Notes: generated from the sequence alone by a model not told the origin. DNA of 52,074 nucleotides from an uncultured Pelagibacteraceae bacterium (GCA_902527075.1 CABZNM010000005.1:1-52074), one strand, 5' to 3'. Counted from the stretch's first letter, positions 10,598 through 19,461 are shown. A program made the numbers and translations.

Positions 10598-11729
10598 TTG
10601 ATTTATTTTCTAAGTACTTATTTATTTCGTTATTAAATGTAGCAAAACCTACAGCACATAATTTTTCATCTGTACCCAAACTCTTGAGTAACTTGTCATA
10701 TCTTCCACCGCTAATCAATCGATAGGTTCCACTTGAATCAAAAATTTCAAATATCAGTCCATCATAAAATTCAATTGTATTACGAAAATTATTCAAAAAT
10801 ATTACTTCATTTATGCTCTTGCTGCTTGAGCATAATTTATTTAATTTATTTAGTGTTTCAGTATTATCTTCAAAATCATTTAAATCATAATCCTTAATAA
10901 ATTTGTTAAGATTGAGATTATAGTCATCAATATTCCCACTTATATTTTGATATTTTCTAATTATTTCTACTATCTTCAAACCATCTTCTTTTTGAATAAT
11001 CATGTCTGTTTTTTGATTAAACCTATCAATGATTTCACTGGTTGTTCGCGAAGATTTGAAAATATTTTTCTTTTCAATAAAATTTTTCAAATGATCAGAA
11101 TTTGTTGTTTCAATACCCAGTATTTCTCTAATTATTTTTTCTCTCTGTAGACTATCATAGCCAACGCCTCTAGATAATCTAGCAAGCAAAGTTTCAAAAT
11201 AATCTTTTCGAAAATAATTTCTCGATAGACGTTCTTTCCATCTCTGAGGTAAATTAAGTACATTTATGAAGTTCATAAAATATTTTAAATTACCCAGTCT
11301 TAAGTTTATCTTCTCAATGCCAATACTTTTCAATGTTTCTAAAGCATTTTGAATGATCTCAATATCGTTGATGAGCTGAGATTCGTTTCTATTATCCTCA
11401 TAGATAATTTCTACTCCCGATTGATTTAGTTCAACTGAGCCTTCACTTTCACTAGAGGACCTAAACACTGGTCCGCTGTAACAGAGCTTACCTGATTTAA
11501 ATTTTTGTCTATTTGTAATGTAGTTATGACATACTGGAATAGTTAAATCTGGTCTTAAACATTTTTCTTTGCCAGAATTATCATAAAAGGAATACATTTG
11601 TTTTCTTAAAATTTCTCCTGACATTTCATAAAAAACATCAGAGTCAAAAACAAGTGGTAAATCAACATAGGTGAAATTCTTAGATTCAAAATAATTTTTC
11701 AATTGTAAGTTTAATTCTTGAATAGACAT
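10584..11729 (-). CDS. hisZ: ATP phosphoribosyltransferase regulatory subunit HisZ
   Basis: HisZ is a paralogue of the HisRS catalytic core that has lost aminoacylation and instead activates short HisG and senses histidine. The 381 residues show class II synthetase traces: LRPDLTIPVCHNYI (motif 2 region), YSGPVFRSS, and a late SGGRYDKLLKSLG close to the HisRS AGGRYD motif. The tRNA anticodon-binding domain of true HisRS is missing. It lies between hisS (4-base gap) and hisG (14-base overlap), so both the paralogue and the true synthetase are in one operon. Confidence 0.93.
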   Translation of the reverse strand: MSIQELNLQLKNYFESKNFTYVDLPLVFDSDVFYEMSGEILRKQMYSFYDNSGKEKCLRPDLTIPVCHNYITNRQKFKSGKLCYSGPVFRSSSESEGSVELNQSGVEIIYEDNRNESQLINDIEIIQNALETLKSIGIEKINLRLGNLKYFMNFINVLNLPQRWKERLSRNYFRKDYFETLLARLSRGVGYDSLQREKIIREILGIETTNSDHLKNFIEKKNIFKSSRTTSEIIDRFNQKTDMIIQKEDGLKIVEIIRKYQNISGNIDDYNLNLNKFIKDYDLNDFEDNTETLNKLNKLCSSSKSINEVIFLNNFRNTIEFYDGLIFEIFDSSGTYRLISGGRYDKLLKSLGTDEKLCAVGFATFNNEINKYLENKSNGQN

Positions 11730-11733
11730 TAAA

Positions 11734-13128
11734 TTACTCTGTTTTTAAGATTTTCTTTAATTGGTTTATAAGGTCATCTCTTGGAATATTTAATTGACCT
11801 GCTCGTTGTTCTTTCCATTCACTTCTTTCAGTTATATTTTCTGAAATTTTTTTACCTAGAGCTAAATTCTTTATAGATAATTCCTTTTTATCAAATTCAT
11901 CTTGACCAGCAATAATCACAACGTCTGCATTTTTTTTATCGCAATACTTTAACTGTTTAGCCAAATTCTTGTTACCGAATGAAATTTCGCAAGCTATGTT
12001 ATTGGCTCTAATTTCATCAGCAATTTCCAAGTAATTAGAAAGTAAGTTTTCATCCATATTCGCGACAACTACAAGCGGTTGTTTAGTGCTTTGAAGAAGG
12101 TTTTCTTGTTTTAGCGCAACTATGAGCCTATCAACTCCAATTGATATACCCGTAGCTGGAATATCTTCTCCTCCAAATCTAGAAACAAGTTTATCGTACC
12201 TTCCACCTCCAGCTACTGAGCCAAAAATAACATTTTGATTTTTATTGTTTTTAACTTTTATAAGTAACTCAGCTTCAAATACCATTCCAGTATAATAGTC
12301 TAGCCCCCTTACAATAGATGGATCGAATACAATCGGATAATCCTTATAATTTGAAAGATAATTATTAAACTCTTCTAGTTGTTCATTAGTTTGTGTTTTA
12401 GAATTAAGGAACTCAATGATATTAGAAGCTTGAGAAACACTCAAACCAACACCTTTCATAAAATCTCCAGATTTATCCTTACGACCTTCCATGAGCAGCT
12501 GTTTAACTCCGTCTTCTCCTACACGATCTTTTTTATCAATCGCACGTAAAACTAAAGTTTGTAATTCACTGTTTATTTTATTATCTGTAAAAAGCTTATC
12601 CCAAATTTGTCTATTAGAATATTTGATACAAAATTTATCAAAACCTATTCCGAGTTTTAAAAAAATATTAGAAACCATAATACAAAGCTCGGCATCAATA
12701 AATGACGATTCAATTCCAATAACATCTGCATCAAATTGAAGAAACTCTCTAAATCTGCCAGGTCCTGGCTTTTCGTTTCTAAATACTAATCCAGTCTGAT
12801 ACCTCTTAAATGGTTTATTAAGATACTGATAATTTTCTGCAACATATCTAGCCAGTGGAGCAGTTAAGTCATATCTTAAGGAAAGCCATTGTCCATCTTC
12901 ATCTTGAAATGAGAATACTCCGCCTTCTGGCCTATCGCTATCTGGTAAAAATTTTCCTAGGGATTCAGAATATTCAACAATAGAGGTATCAATTTCTGAA
13001 AATGCATATTTTTGACATTCATTTTTTATAACATAAGATACAGCATTCCTCAGACTGATGACGTCTTCTTGATAATCCTTAAAACCTCTCGGTAATTTAG
13101 CTTTTAATTTATCTTTCTTATCCTTCAT
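11734..13128 (-). CDS. hisS: Histidyl-tRNA synthetase (divergent alphaproteobacterial type)
   Basis: HisRS charges tRNA-His. The 464-residue class II enzyme shows LRYDLTAPLARYVAEN, the histidine-site stretch with GLDYYTGMVFEA, the GGGRYDKLVSRFGG motif and a C-terminal anticodon-binding domain (about 365-450). The motif 2 loop reads FRNEKPGPGRFREFLQFDAD, unlike the usual FRxERPQKGRYRQFHQ. The GPGRFR...QFDAD version belongs to the divergent HisRS group known from many Alphaproteobacteria that recognises tRNA-His lacking G-1. The tRNA-His in this window has exactly that form. It heads the hisS-hisZ-hisG operon. Confidence 0.95.
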   Translation of the reverse strand: MKDKKDKLKAKLPRGFKDYQEDVISLRNAVSYVIKNECQKYAFSEIDTSIVEYSESLGKFLPDSDRPEGGVFSFQDEDGQWLSLRYDLTAPLARYVAENYQYLNKPFKRYQTGLVFRNEKPGPGRFREFLQFDADVIGIESSFIDAELCIMVSNIFLKLGIGFDKFCIKYSNRQIWDKLFTDNKINSELQTLVLRAIDKKDRVGEDGVKQLLMEGRKDKSGDFMKGVGLSVSQASNIIEFLNSKTQTNEQLEEFNNYLSNYKDYPIVFDPSIVRGLDYYTGMVFEAELLIKVKNNKNQNVIFGSVAGGGRYDKLVSRFGGEDIPATGISIGVDRLIVALKQENLLQSTKQPLVVVANMDENLLSNYLEIADEIRANNIACEISFGNKNLAKQLKYCDKKNADVVIIAGQDEFDKKELSIKNLALGKKISENITERSEWKEQRAGQLNIPRDDLINQLKKILKTE

Positions 13129-13192
13129 TAGTCTTCCTAAGTACTAAAAGTACTATAACGTTGTTTACATTTTAAAAAAATAGGGGGTTGTG

Positions 13193-13219
13193 GTTTGTTA
13201 GCTTTTTTTACTAACAAAC
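13193..13219. other. Perfect 9-bp inverted repeat in the hisS/MFS divergent intergenic region
   Basis: The 236-base gap 13129-13364 separates divergent hisS and the MFS gene. It contains GTTTGTTAG (13193-13201), a 9-base loop of mostly T, and CTAACAAAC (13211-13219), which could be an operator or an RNA hairpin. Closer to hisS is AGTACT-AAA-AGTACT (13140-13154). On the MFS side TATAAT at 13317-13322 is a good -10, with no convincing -35. No open reading frame or RNA gene is evident in the gap. Confidence 0.5.
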
Positions 13220-13364
13220 TCAGATATGTGAATGATGATGTTTAATTATCAACATAATAAGTGAAGTGCCCTATTTAAATGAAAATGTCAATTTATTTGT
13301 ATTTTTATAGCTTTCATATAATGATCACTCACAAAATTTGGTATAACTGCTTACCTTTTTTAAT

Positions 13365-14564
13365 ATGGATAAAACAATTAATAATACAAATTTAACAGCG
13401 GTATATGCAGCGATTGGCCATCTACTAATGCACATGTTTGCTGCATTTTATTTTGTAATCGTCTTAGCAATAGAGGATGCGTGGGGCTACTCATATAACG
13501 AATTATTAAATTTATGGTTTCTAGGTTCACTATTAGTCGGCTTAGGTGCGTTACCAGCAGGTTGGTTAAGTGATCGATGGAGTCGATCTGGAATGATTGC
13601 AGTGATGTTTGTTGGTCTAGGTATTAGCTCAATTTTATGCGGGTTTAGTTCAAATAAATTAATGCTCTTCTTTAGTCTTTCCCTTCTGGGTTTGTTTTGT
13701 GCAATTTATCATCCTGCAGGTATATCTTGGGTTGTAAATACTTCAAAAGAAACTGGTAAAGCATTAGGTGTGAATAATATTTTTGGGGGAGTTGGTATTG
13801 GTTTAGGTGCATTTTTTGCTGGCGCTTTAATCCAATTAATCAATTGGCAAAGTGCATTTATTATTCCAGGTATTATATCTCTGATTACAGGGGTATTTCT
13901 AATAAATCATATAAGGTCAGGAAAAATTTCAATTGTAAATATTACTTCTGAAAAATTTAGTAAAAGCCCTAGTAAAGATCAGATGCTTAAAATTGCAATA
14001 ATAATGCTAATAAGTATTGCTTGCTTGAGTTTTGTATATCAAATTTTACAGACAAGTTTGCCAAAAGTGATTGATATAAGGCTGGCAAATGATTTAAATC
14101 TAACTACCTCAGAAATAGGATTTATTGTGGCTGCAATATATATTGTAAGCGGTCTAATGAATTACATTGGCGGTGTGTTAGCTGACCGTTATTCAGAAAA
14201 ATCTGTTTATATAGCTGGTATTATTGGTCAAGGATGTTTACTTTTATTTATTATAAGTCTTTCAAATGTATGGCTGATAGTTTTCAGTCTTATGATAGTT
14301 GCTTTTAATTCAAGTATCTTACCAGCAGAAAACTTATTGTTAGCAAAGTACTCTCCTGAAAAATATCAAAGTTTAGTGTATGGCATTAAATTTATCGTGT
14401 CTTTTTCAATAGGTCCGATAGCATTGCTGATGATTTCGCACAGCTTTGAAATTTCTGGTGACTTTGAATATCTCTATATGATCTTTGGATTTGTTATGAT
14501 TGCTCTTTTTATCATTGTCCTATCACTTCCATCTCAACAAGTAAAAAGTGGTACAGCTGGGTAG
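13365..14564 (+). CDS. Major facilitator superfamily transporter
   Basis: This is an inner-membrane secondary transporter with about twelve predicted hydrophobic segments in 399 residues. The MFS signature between helices 2 and 3 is GWLSDRWSRSG, and the repeat in the second half is GGVLADRYSEKS. The YHPAGISWV segment resembles the HP motif of fosmidomycin-resistance-type and related drug or metabolite MFS proteins, but the substrate is unknown. It is monocistronic. The last codons and the TAG stop (14562-14564) lie inside the opposite-strand tRNA-His gene, and no earlier in-frame stop exists, so the overlap looks real. Confidence 0.85.
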   Translation: MDKTINNTNLTAVYAAIGHLLMHMFAAFYFVIVLAIEDAWGYSYNELLNLWFLGSLLVGLGALPAGWLSDRWSRSGMIAVMFVGLGISSILCGFSSNKLMLFFSLSLLGLFCAIYHPAGISWVVNTSKETGKALGVNNIFGGVGIGLGAFFAGALIQLINWQSAFIIPGIISLITGVFLINHIRSGKISIVNITSEKFSKSPSKDQMLKIAIIMLISIACLSFVYQILQTSLPKVIDIRLANDLNLTTSEIGFIVAAIYIVSGLMNYIGGVLADRYSEKSVYIAGIIGQGCLLLFIISLSNVWLIVFSLMIVAFNSSILPAENLLLAKYSPEKYQSLVYGIKFIVSFSIGPIALLMISHSFEISGDFEYLYMIFGFVMIALFIIVLSLPSQQVKSGTAG

Positions 14565-14625
14565 ATTCGAACTACCGACCTCCTGAACCACAACCAGGCG
14601 CTCTAACCAACTGAGCTACAGCTGC
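14549..14625 (-). tRNA. tRNA-His (GTG), A73 and no G-1
   Basis: The minus strand folds as a complete tRNA. The acceptor GCAGCTG pairs with CAGCTGT (one G-U at 1-72). The D arm is GCTCAGTTGGTTAGAGC, the anticodon loop TTGTGGT gives GTG, and the T arm has a TTCGAAT loop. CCA is encoded. The discriminator is A73, and the base before G1 is T, so the G-1:C73 pair that marks tRNA-His in most bacteria is absent. This is the known aberrant tRNA-His of a large alphaproteobacterial group. It overlaps the 3' end of the opposite-strand MFS gene by 16 bases. Confidence 0.96.
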
Positions 14626-14630
14626 ATACG

Positions 14631-14706
14631 TGGTGGCTCGAGGTGGAATTGAACCACCGACACAAGGATTTTCAGTCCTTTGCTCTACCAACTGAGCTAT
14701 CGAGCC
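14631..14706 (-). tRNA. tRNA-Phe (GAA)
   Basis: The minus strand gives a canonical 76-base tRNA. The acceptor GGCTCGA pairs with TCGAGCC. The D arm is GCTCAGTTGGTAGAGC, and the anticodon stem AAGGA/TCCTT carries the loop CTGAAAA (anticodon GAA). The T loop is TTCAATT and ACCA is encoded. It lies five bases upstream of tRNA-His, and the two are presumably cotranscribed. Confidence 0.97.
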
Positions 14707-14772
14707 ATTTATTTAGTAAGAATATGTTTTATTCTAAATAATTTATTCGTGCAAAGAAAATATTATCTATGT

Positions 14773-15132
14773 TCAGTCATCAATAAGATTATTAAGCCTA
14801 TCAATCAATTCATCTACTGAAACTAATTTATTGAGTTCACCAGAGTTCATTATCAGCTGGGTGGTGGTAGCATTCTTAATAAAAATACACGGTGGCTTAA
14901 TATCTTCAGTTATAAAATCTAATGAGCTTATATGATCAGTATAGTAAAAAGTCTTTTTTAATTTCTTGCTATCTAAAAATATTTTCCATTTCGAAATTTT
15001 TCCAAAAGAATTATATGTAATTCCGCAAAGGTTGCACTCGTAAGTATTTGGTGAAAACATCTTATGAGACCAGTCTAAGAAAGCATTAAAAACGCCACTT
15101 TTAGCATTGTATATAAATATCAGTTCTTTCAT
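14773..15132 (-). CDS. Conserved hypothetical protein with a CxxC pair
   Basis: I do not recognise a named family. The 119-residue, probably cytoplasmic protein begins MKELIFIYNAKSG and carries YECNLCGITYNSFG with Cys33 and Cys36, followed by a basic segment and an acidic C-terminus. The beta-strand-like start and the CxxC suggest a small redox or metal-binding fold, but this is inference. Its start overlaps the maf stop by four bases, so it is translated from the maf-infA transcript, in the place where many Alphaproteobacteria have yacG or another small gene. Confidence 0.7.
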   Translation of the reverse strand: MKELIFIYNAKSGVFNAFLDWSHKMFSPNTYECNLCGITYNSFGKISKWKIFLDSKKLKKTFYYTDHISSLDFITEDIKPPCIFIKNATTTQLIMNSGELNKLVSVDELIDRLNNLIDD

Positions 15133-15698
15133 ATTTCTAAGCCTGACGATTGAAGTAAATTTCTTGTTTCATATAAAGGGAGTCCTACGACATTAGAATA
15201 TGAACCATTAATCGATTTAATAAACGCCTCTGCGAAACCTTGTATTTTATAGGACCCTGCTGCATCTTGCCATTCATTCAATCTAAGATACTGATCAATG
15301 TCTTTACTAGATATTCTTTTAAAGTGAACGATGGTTATTACTGATTTTGTTTTTATTTTTTTATCTACTCCCATGACACAAATACTTGTCATTATTTTGT
15401 GTCGCCTACCTGATAGGAAGCTAAGATTTTGTTTTGCTTTATCAATGTTTGTTGTTTTATCTATTATACGACTCCCACAGTAAACAACTGTATCAGCAGT
15501 TAAAAGAATTTGATCATCACTCTCATCACGAACTGATATAATTTTTTCCTTAGCTATCCTCTTCGAATAATCTGAGGGTTTTTCTTTACTTAGAGGTGTT
15601 TCGTTAATATCTGGTGAAAGAATTTTCACTGGTGTAACACCTATCGTTGACAACAAATCTAATCTTCTTGGAGATGAACTTCCTAAAACTAATTTCAG
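15129..15698 (-). CDS. maf: Maf-family nucleoside triphosphate pyrophosphatase (CTG start)
   Basis: Maf proteins hydrolyse non-canonical or modified nucleoside triphosphates. The conserved N-terminus MKLVLGSSSPRRLDLLSTIG is only obtained from a CTG at 15696-15698. AAAAGGA lies six bases before it. The first in-frame conventional start, a TTG at 15654-15656, would delete the substrate-binding SSSPRR motif. The resulting 189 residues match the family. Other motifs are TADTVVYCG with the catalytic Asp and the late DAAGSYKIQGFAEAFI segment. It follows infA by 11 bases. Confidence 0.9.
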   Translation of the reverse strand: MKLVLGSSSPRRLDLLSTIGVTPVKILSPDINETPLSKEKPSDYSKRIAKEKIISVRDESDDQILLTADTVVYCGSRIIDKTTNIDKAKQNLSFLSGRRHKIMTSICVMGVDKKIKTKSVITIVHFKRISSKDIDQYLRLNEWQDAAGSYKIQGFAEAFIKSINGSYSNVVGLPLYETRNLLQSSGLEI

Positions 15699-15709
15699 AA
15701 AAAATCCTT

Positions 15710-15928
15710 TTATTTATATCTAAAAATTATTCTACCTTTTGTAAGATCATAAGGCGTAACTTGAACCAATACTTCATCACCTGCCAAAACTCTTATTCTA
15801 TTTTTTCTCATGCGACCAGCAGTGTGGGCCAAAACACCGTGTCCATTTTCTAATTCAACCTTAAACATAGCATTAGGTAATATATCAGTAACTTTACCTT
15901 TGAATTCTAGTATCTCTTCTTTTGACAT
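15710..15928 (-). CDS. infA: Translation initiation factor IF-1
   Basis: IF-1 binds the ribosomal A site during initiation. The 72-residue OB-fold protein shows [47 protein letters not shown] and the terminal [11 protein letters not shown], all nearly invariant. It lies 3 bases after hisD and 11 before maf, the usual alphaproteobacterial order. Confidence 0.98.
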   Translation of the reverse strand: MSKEEILEFKGKVTDILPNAMFKVELENGHGVLAHTAGRMRKNRIRVLAGDEVLVQVTPYDLTKGRIIFRYK

Positions 15929-15931
15929 ATA

Positions 15932-17221
15932 TTATTTTTTTGAAAGTCTATATTCTATCGATCTCGCGTGCCCGTCAAGTCCTTCATTAGTTGCGATTTT
16001 AATAGCAGCTTCACCCAAGTTCGCAAGACTTTTATCGGAACAACCAATTAATGATATCTTTTTTAAGAAATCATAAACTGACAACCCTGATGAAAATTTT
16101 GCGCTTCTTGATGTAGGCAGTACATGACTAGGTCCCGCAATGTAATCACCCAGAGCCTCTGGAGTATTTTTACCTAAAAATACCGCTCCTGCATTCGATA
16201 TCTTACTTAAATAACTTTCGGCATTATCTATTAAAAGTTCTAAATGCTCAGGCGCAAGTTGATTAGATAAATTAAAAGACTCATCAATATCATTCGCGAC
16301 TATAACATATCCATTTTTATCCCAACTAGTTCTAGCAATTTCTCCTCTAGGCAAATTGCTTATTTGAATATCAACTTCTTTGATTACATTATTAGCTAAA
16401 TTCTCATCATTGCAGATAAGAATGCTCTGAGAACTTGGATCATGTTCAGACTGAGCAATTAAATCTGCTGCAATAATTTTTGGCTCATTATTTGTATCGG
16501 CAATTATCACAACTTCTGAGGGTCCTGCAAACATGTCTATTCCTACAGTTCCTGAGACTTGTCTCTTAGCTTCAGCTACATATATATTTCCTGGTCCTAC
16601 AATTTTATTAACAGGTTTAATTGTCTCAGTTCCAAATGTAAGCGCAGCAATAGCTTGCGCCCCACCAATGGGATATATATTGTTTACTCCAGCAACTTTA
16701 GCGGCATACATAATTGATGGATTTATTTTGCCATCTGTGAAAGGTGTAACCATTGTTACATGTTTGACACCTGCAATTTTAGCAGGAATTGCATTCATTA
16801 ATACTGAGCTTGGGTAACTTGCAGTTCCTCCAGGAACATAAATTCCCACAGACTCTACCGCTCTCCAAAAATATCCAAGAGTTGTTTCATTTTCATCTTG
16901 ATATGATTGATCAGCAGGCAATTGTTTTTGATGATAATTTTTAATTCTCACCGCAGCTAAATCTAAGGCATCTTTGATATCTTTTGGGACATCTTTTATA
17001 TATTCTTCAATACTGTCGTTAGAAATCTCTAATTGTATTTCATTATTTCTATCAAGCTTACTGGTATACTCAATAACTGCGGCATTACCTTTTTCTTTTA
17101 CATTTTTGATTATCTCAGAAACTACTGATGATACATCTAAAATTTCACTTCTATCGTAATTAACGACGTCATGAAATTTTTTCAAAAAATCACTATCACT
17201 TGATTTCAAAATTTTGCTCAT
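15932..17221 (-). CDS. hisD: Histidinol dehydrogenase
   Basis: HisD oxidises L-histidinol to L-histidine in two NAD-dependent steps with a bound zinc. The 429-residue length is normal. Family landmarks include GIYVPGGTASYPSSVLM (about 120-136), the DMFAGPSEVVIIAD segment, AQSEHDPSSQ with zinc and catalytic residues, and LAPEHLELL near 310. It lies between DUF2948 (4 bases upstream) and infA in the conserved alphaproteobacterial run, away from the hisS-hisZ-hisG operon. Confidence 0.97.
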   Translation of the reverse strand: MSKILKSSDSDFLKKFHDVVNYDRSEILDVSSVVSEIIKNVKEKGNAAVIEYTSKLDRNNEIQLEISNDSIEEYIKDVPKDIKDALDLAAVRIKNYHQKQLPADQSYQDENETTLGYFWRAVESVGIYVPGGTASYPSSVLMNAIPAKIAGVKHVTMVTPFTDGKINPSIMYAAKVAGVNNIYPIGGAQAIAALTFGTETIKPVNKIVGPGNIYVAEAKRQVSGTVGIDMFAGPSEVVIIADTNNEPKIIAADLIAQSEHDPSSQSILICNDENLANNVIKEVDIQISNLPRGEIARTSWDKNGYVIVANDIDESFNLSNQLAPEHLELLIDNAESYLSKISNAGAVFLGKNTPEALGDYIAGPSHVLPTSRSAKFSSGLSVYDFLKKISLIGCSDKSLANLGEAAIKIATNEGLDGHARSIEYRLSKK

Positions 17222-17225
17222 ATTA

Positions 17226-17633
17226 TTACTCTACAATTTTAACAGACCATGGCTTACCTTGATCTTGAAGCTTACATTTAATAATTTCAGTTTCGAGCTT
17301 TATAATTGCATCATTTTTGAAAAGCAATTGAATTTCAATATTTTTTGATTTGGTTGGAAAATAGTTAAATGTTATTAATTCTAAAGTGTTGCTTTTATTC
17401 ATTTGATCAATATTTTTAGAAAACACAGACAAAACATCTTCGAACACTAAGACCGCTTTTATACGCTTATTTTCTTTATTTATAATTTTTTCCTCCCACA
17501 TAAATCGAGTAATCATAAATATAAATGATCTTATTGATGGCAAATATTTGACCTCACTCACTTCAACAAGTCCATCTTGAAGAATTGTTGCAATAATTTT
17601 TAATTCGTCAGTATCAATTGCATTTAAATTCAT
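17226..17633 (-). CDS. DUF2948-family protein
   Basis: This is a small cytoplasmic protein of 135 residues and unknown function. It is assigned by its start (LNAIDTDELKIIATILQDGLVEVSEVKYLP) and by its fixed place between murA and hisD, which is where the DUF2948 family occurs throughout Alphaproteobacteria. A central FMITRFMWEE segment is also typical. No catalytic motif is visible. It lies 7 bases after murA and 4 before hisD. Confidence 0.85.
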   Translation of the reverse strand: MNLNAIDTDELKIIATILQDGLVEVSEVKYLPSIRSFIFMITRFMWEEKIINKENKRIKAVLVFEDVLSVFSKNIDQMNKSNTLELITFNYFPTKSKNIEIQLLFKNDAIIKLETEIIKCKLQDQGKPWSVKIVE

Positions 17634-17640
17634 ATTTTCT

Positions 17641-18900
17641 TTAGACTCTTTTAATTACAGCACCAACATTCTGTAATTTGTTTTCAACATGTTCATAGCC
17701 TCGATCTAAATGATAAACTCTATTAACAACAGTTTCGCCCTCAGCAATAAGTCCAGCTAGAATCAAGCTTACAGAGGCTCTTAAATCAGTCGCCATTACC
17801 TCTGCTCCAATCAATTTTTCACAGGGTTTAATAATTGCTTTTTTTCCTTCTATTGAGATATTTGCTCCCATCCTATTTAACTCAGGTACGTGCATATACC
17901 TATTTTCAAATATATTTTCAGTAATAATTGACTCAGAATTTGCTTGAGATAATAGAACCATTAGTTGCGCTTGCATATCAGTTGGGAAACCAGGAAACTC
18001 TCTAGTTTCTAATTCTATTCCTTGAAAAAATTTTGTTTTGTTTATATTTAACGAGTTATTGTTAAAAGAAAAATCAATATCGAGGGATTTGAATATCTCA
18101 AGAACATTACTTACATGCTCTAATTGAATATTTTCGATTTTTAAATTATCACCAGTTAAAGCTCCAGCAACTACATATGTTAGTGTCTCAATTCGATCTG
18201 AAATAATATTATAAGAAGTTCCAAATAATTCCCTAACTCCTTCAATAATAACAGTTCGTTGATCAGCAATCTCAATCTTTGCACCCATTGATTGAAGGCA
18301 ATGAATTAAATCAATCACTTCAGGTTCAATTGCAATATTATTAAGCTTTGTTCTCCCCTCAGCCAAAGTTGCGGCCATTAATAAACTTTCCGTAGCTCCA
18401 ACTGATATGGTTGGGAAGGTTATTTCCTCACCTTTTAGTCCGTTTGGAGCGCTACATTCTATATATCCTCGATCTAATTTGATTGCGGCACCAAGCTTGG
18501 CAAGTGCACTTAGATGTAGATCAACTGGTCTTGCACCAATTGCACACCCACCTGGAAGAGATACTGACGCATGTCTTTTTCTTGCAAGAAGTGGTCCAAG
18601 AACAAGAATGCTAGCTCTCATTTTTCTAACAAGATCGTACTCTGCAACTGACTTGCCCGTATTTAAGTATTTTAAATTTATTTTATTTTCGCTATCTTTG
18701 CTTGTATCAACTTCTACATCAAGTGACGTCAGAACTTTTGACATTGTTTTAATATCTTCAAGATTAGGTACATTTGAAAGATAAATATTTTGGTCTGTTA
18801 AAATTGAAGCAGCCATGATCGGGAGACAGGCATTTTTTGATCCACTAATACATATAGATCCAGATAGAGGCTGTCCCCCATTTATGATAATTCTGTCCAT
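17641..18900 (-). CDS. murA: UDP-N-acetylglucosamine 1-carboxyvinyltransferase
   Basis: MurA transfers enolpyruvate from PEP to UDP-GlcNAc, the first committed step of peptidoglycan synthesis in the cytoplasm. The 419 residues are the normal length. Lys22 lies in the ISGSKNACLP substrate loop, and the catalytic loop reads PGGCAIGARPVDLHL with the fosfomycin-target Cys119 retained. The DLRASVSLILAGLIAEG motif lies near the C-terminus. It is followed by DUF2948 and hisD, and dcd precedes it by 6 bases. Confidence 0.98.
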   Translation of the reverse strand: MDRIIINGGQPLSGSICISGSKNACLPIMAASILTDQNIYLSNVPNLEDIKTMSKVLTSLDVEVDTSKDSENKINLKYLNTGKSVAEYDLVRKMRASILVLGPLLARKRHASVSLPGGCAIGARPVDLHLSALAKLGAAIKLDRGYIECSAPNGLKGEEITFPTISVGATESLLMAATLAEGRTKLNNIAIEPEVIDLIHCLQSMGAKIEIADQRTVIIEGVRELFGTSYNIISDRIETLTYVVAGALTGDNLKIENIQLEHVSNVLEIFKSLDIDFSFNNNSLNINKTKFFQGIELETREFPGFPTDMQAQLMVLLSQANSESIITENIFENRYMHVPELNRMGANISIEGKKAIIKPCEKLIGAEVMATDLRASVSLILAGLIAEGETVVNRVYHLDRGYEHVENKLQNVGAVIKRV

Positions 18901-18906
18901 CTATAA

Positions 18907-19461
18907 TTATAACTTTGGAAGTGTAACGCCTGTTTGCTTCATGTATTTTCCTTGTCGATCTTTATAGGAAACTTCTGGTGGCGCTTCGCCTTTATAAAAG
19001 AGAAACTGACATGCGCCTTCATTAGCATAAATTTTTGCAGGCAAAGGTGTTGTGTTTGAAAACTCTAGCGTAACATGTCCTTCCCATTCAGGTTCTAAAG
19101 GGGTTACGTTAACTATTATCCCACATCGAGCATAAGTAGATTTACCCAAACAAATAACTAAAACATCTCTTGGTATTCTAAAGTACTCAACAGTTCTTGC
19201 TAAAGCGAATGAATTTGGGGGTATAACGCACTCATTTCCAGGTCGATCAACAAAACCTTTATCACTAAAGTTTTTTGGGTCAACTATTGCAGAATCTACA
19301 TTTGTAAAAACTTTAAATTCTTCAGAAACTCGCGCATCATATCCATAAGAAGAAAGTCCAAAAGAAATTGCACCATTTTTTTTTTGACCATCAATAAAGG
19401 GTTCAATCATTCCTTCTTCAAGAGCCTTCTTTTTAATCCAGTTATCTGACATTATGGTCAT
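18907..19461 (-). CDS. dcd: dCTP deaminase
   Basis: Dcd deaminates dCTP to dUTP for thymidylate synthesis. The 184-residue trimeric enzyme shows [17 protein letters not shown], the substrate and catalytic segment [21 protein letters not shown], and the C-terminal [12 protein letters not shown]. The ATG at 19459-19461 directly follows the stop of the 46-codon gene upstream. A second ATG nine bases later (MSDNWIKK) fits family N-termini equally well. It precedes murA by 6 bases. Confidence 0.96.
   Translation of the reverse strand: MTIMSDNWIKKKALEEGMIEPFIDGQKKNGAISFGLSSYGYDARVSEEFKVFTNVDSAIVDPKNFSDKGFVDRPGNECVIPPNSFALARTVEYFRIPRDVLVICLGKSTYARCGIIVNVTPLEPEWEGHVTLEFSNTTPLPAKIYANEGACQFLFYKGEAPPEVSYKDRQGKYMKQTGVTLPKL

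Noticed and set aside
13140..13154. AGTACT-AAA-AGTACT next to hisS as an operator
   Set aside because: AGTACT is itself palindromic and short; chance occurrence in AT-rich DNA cannot be excluded.
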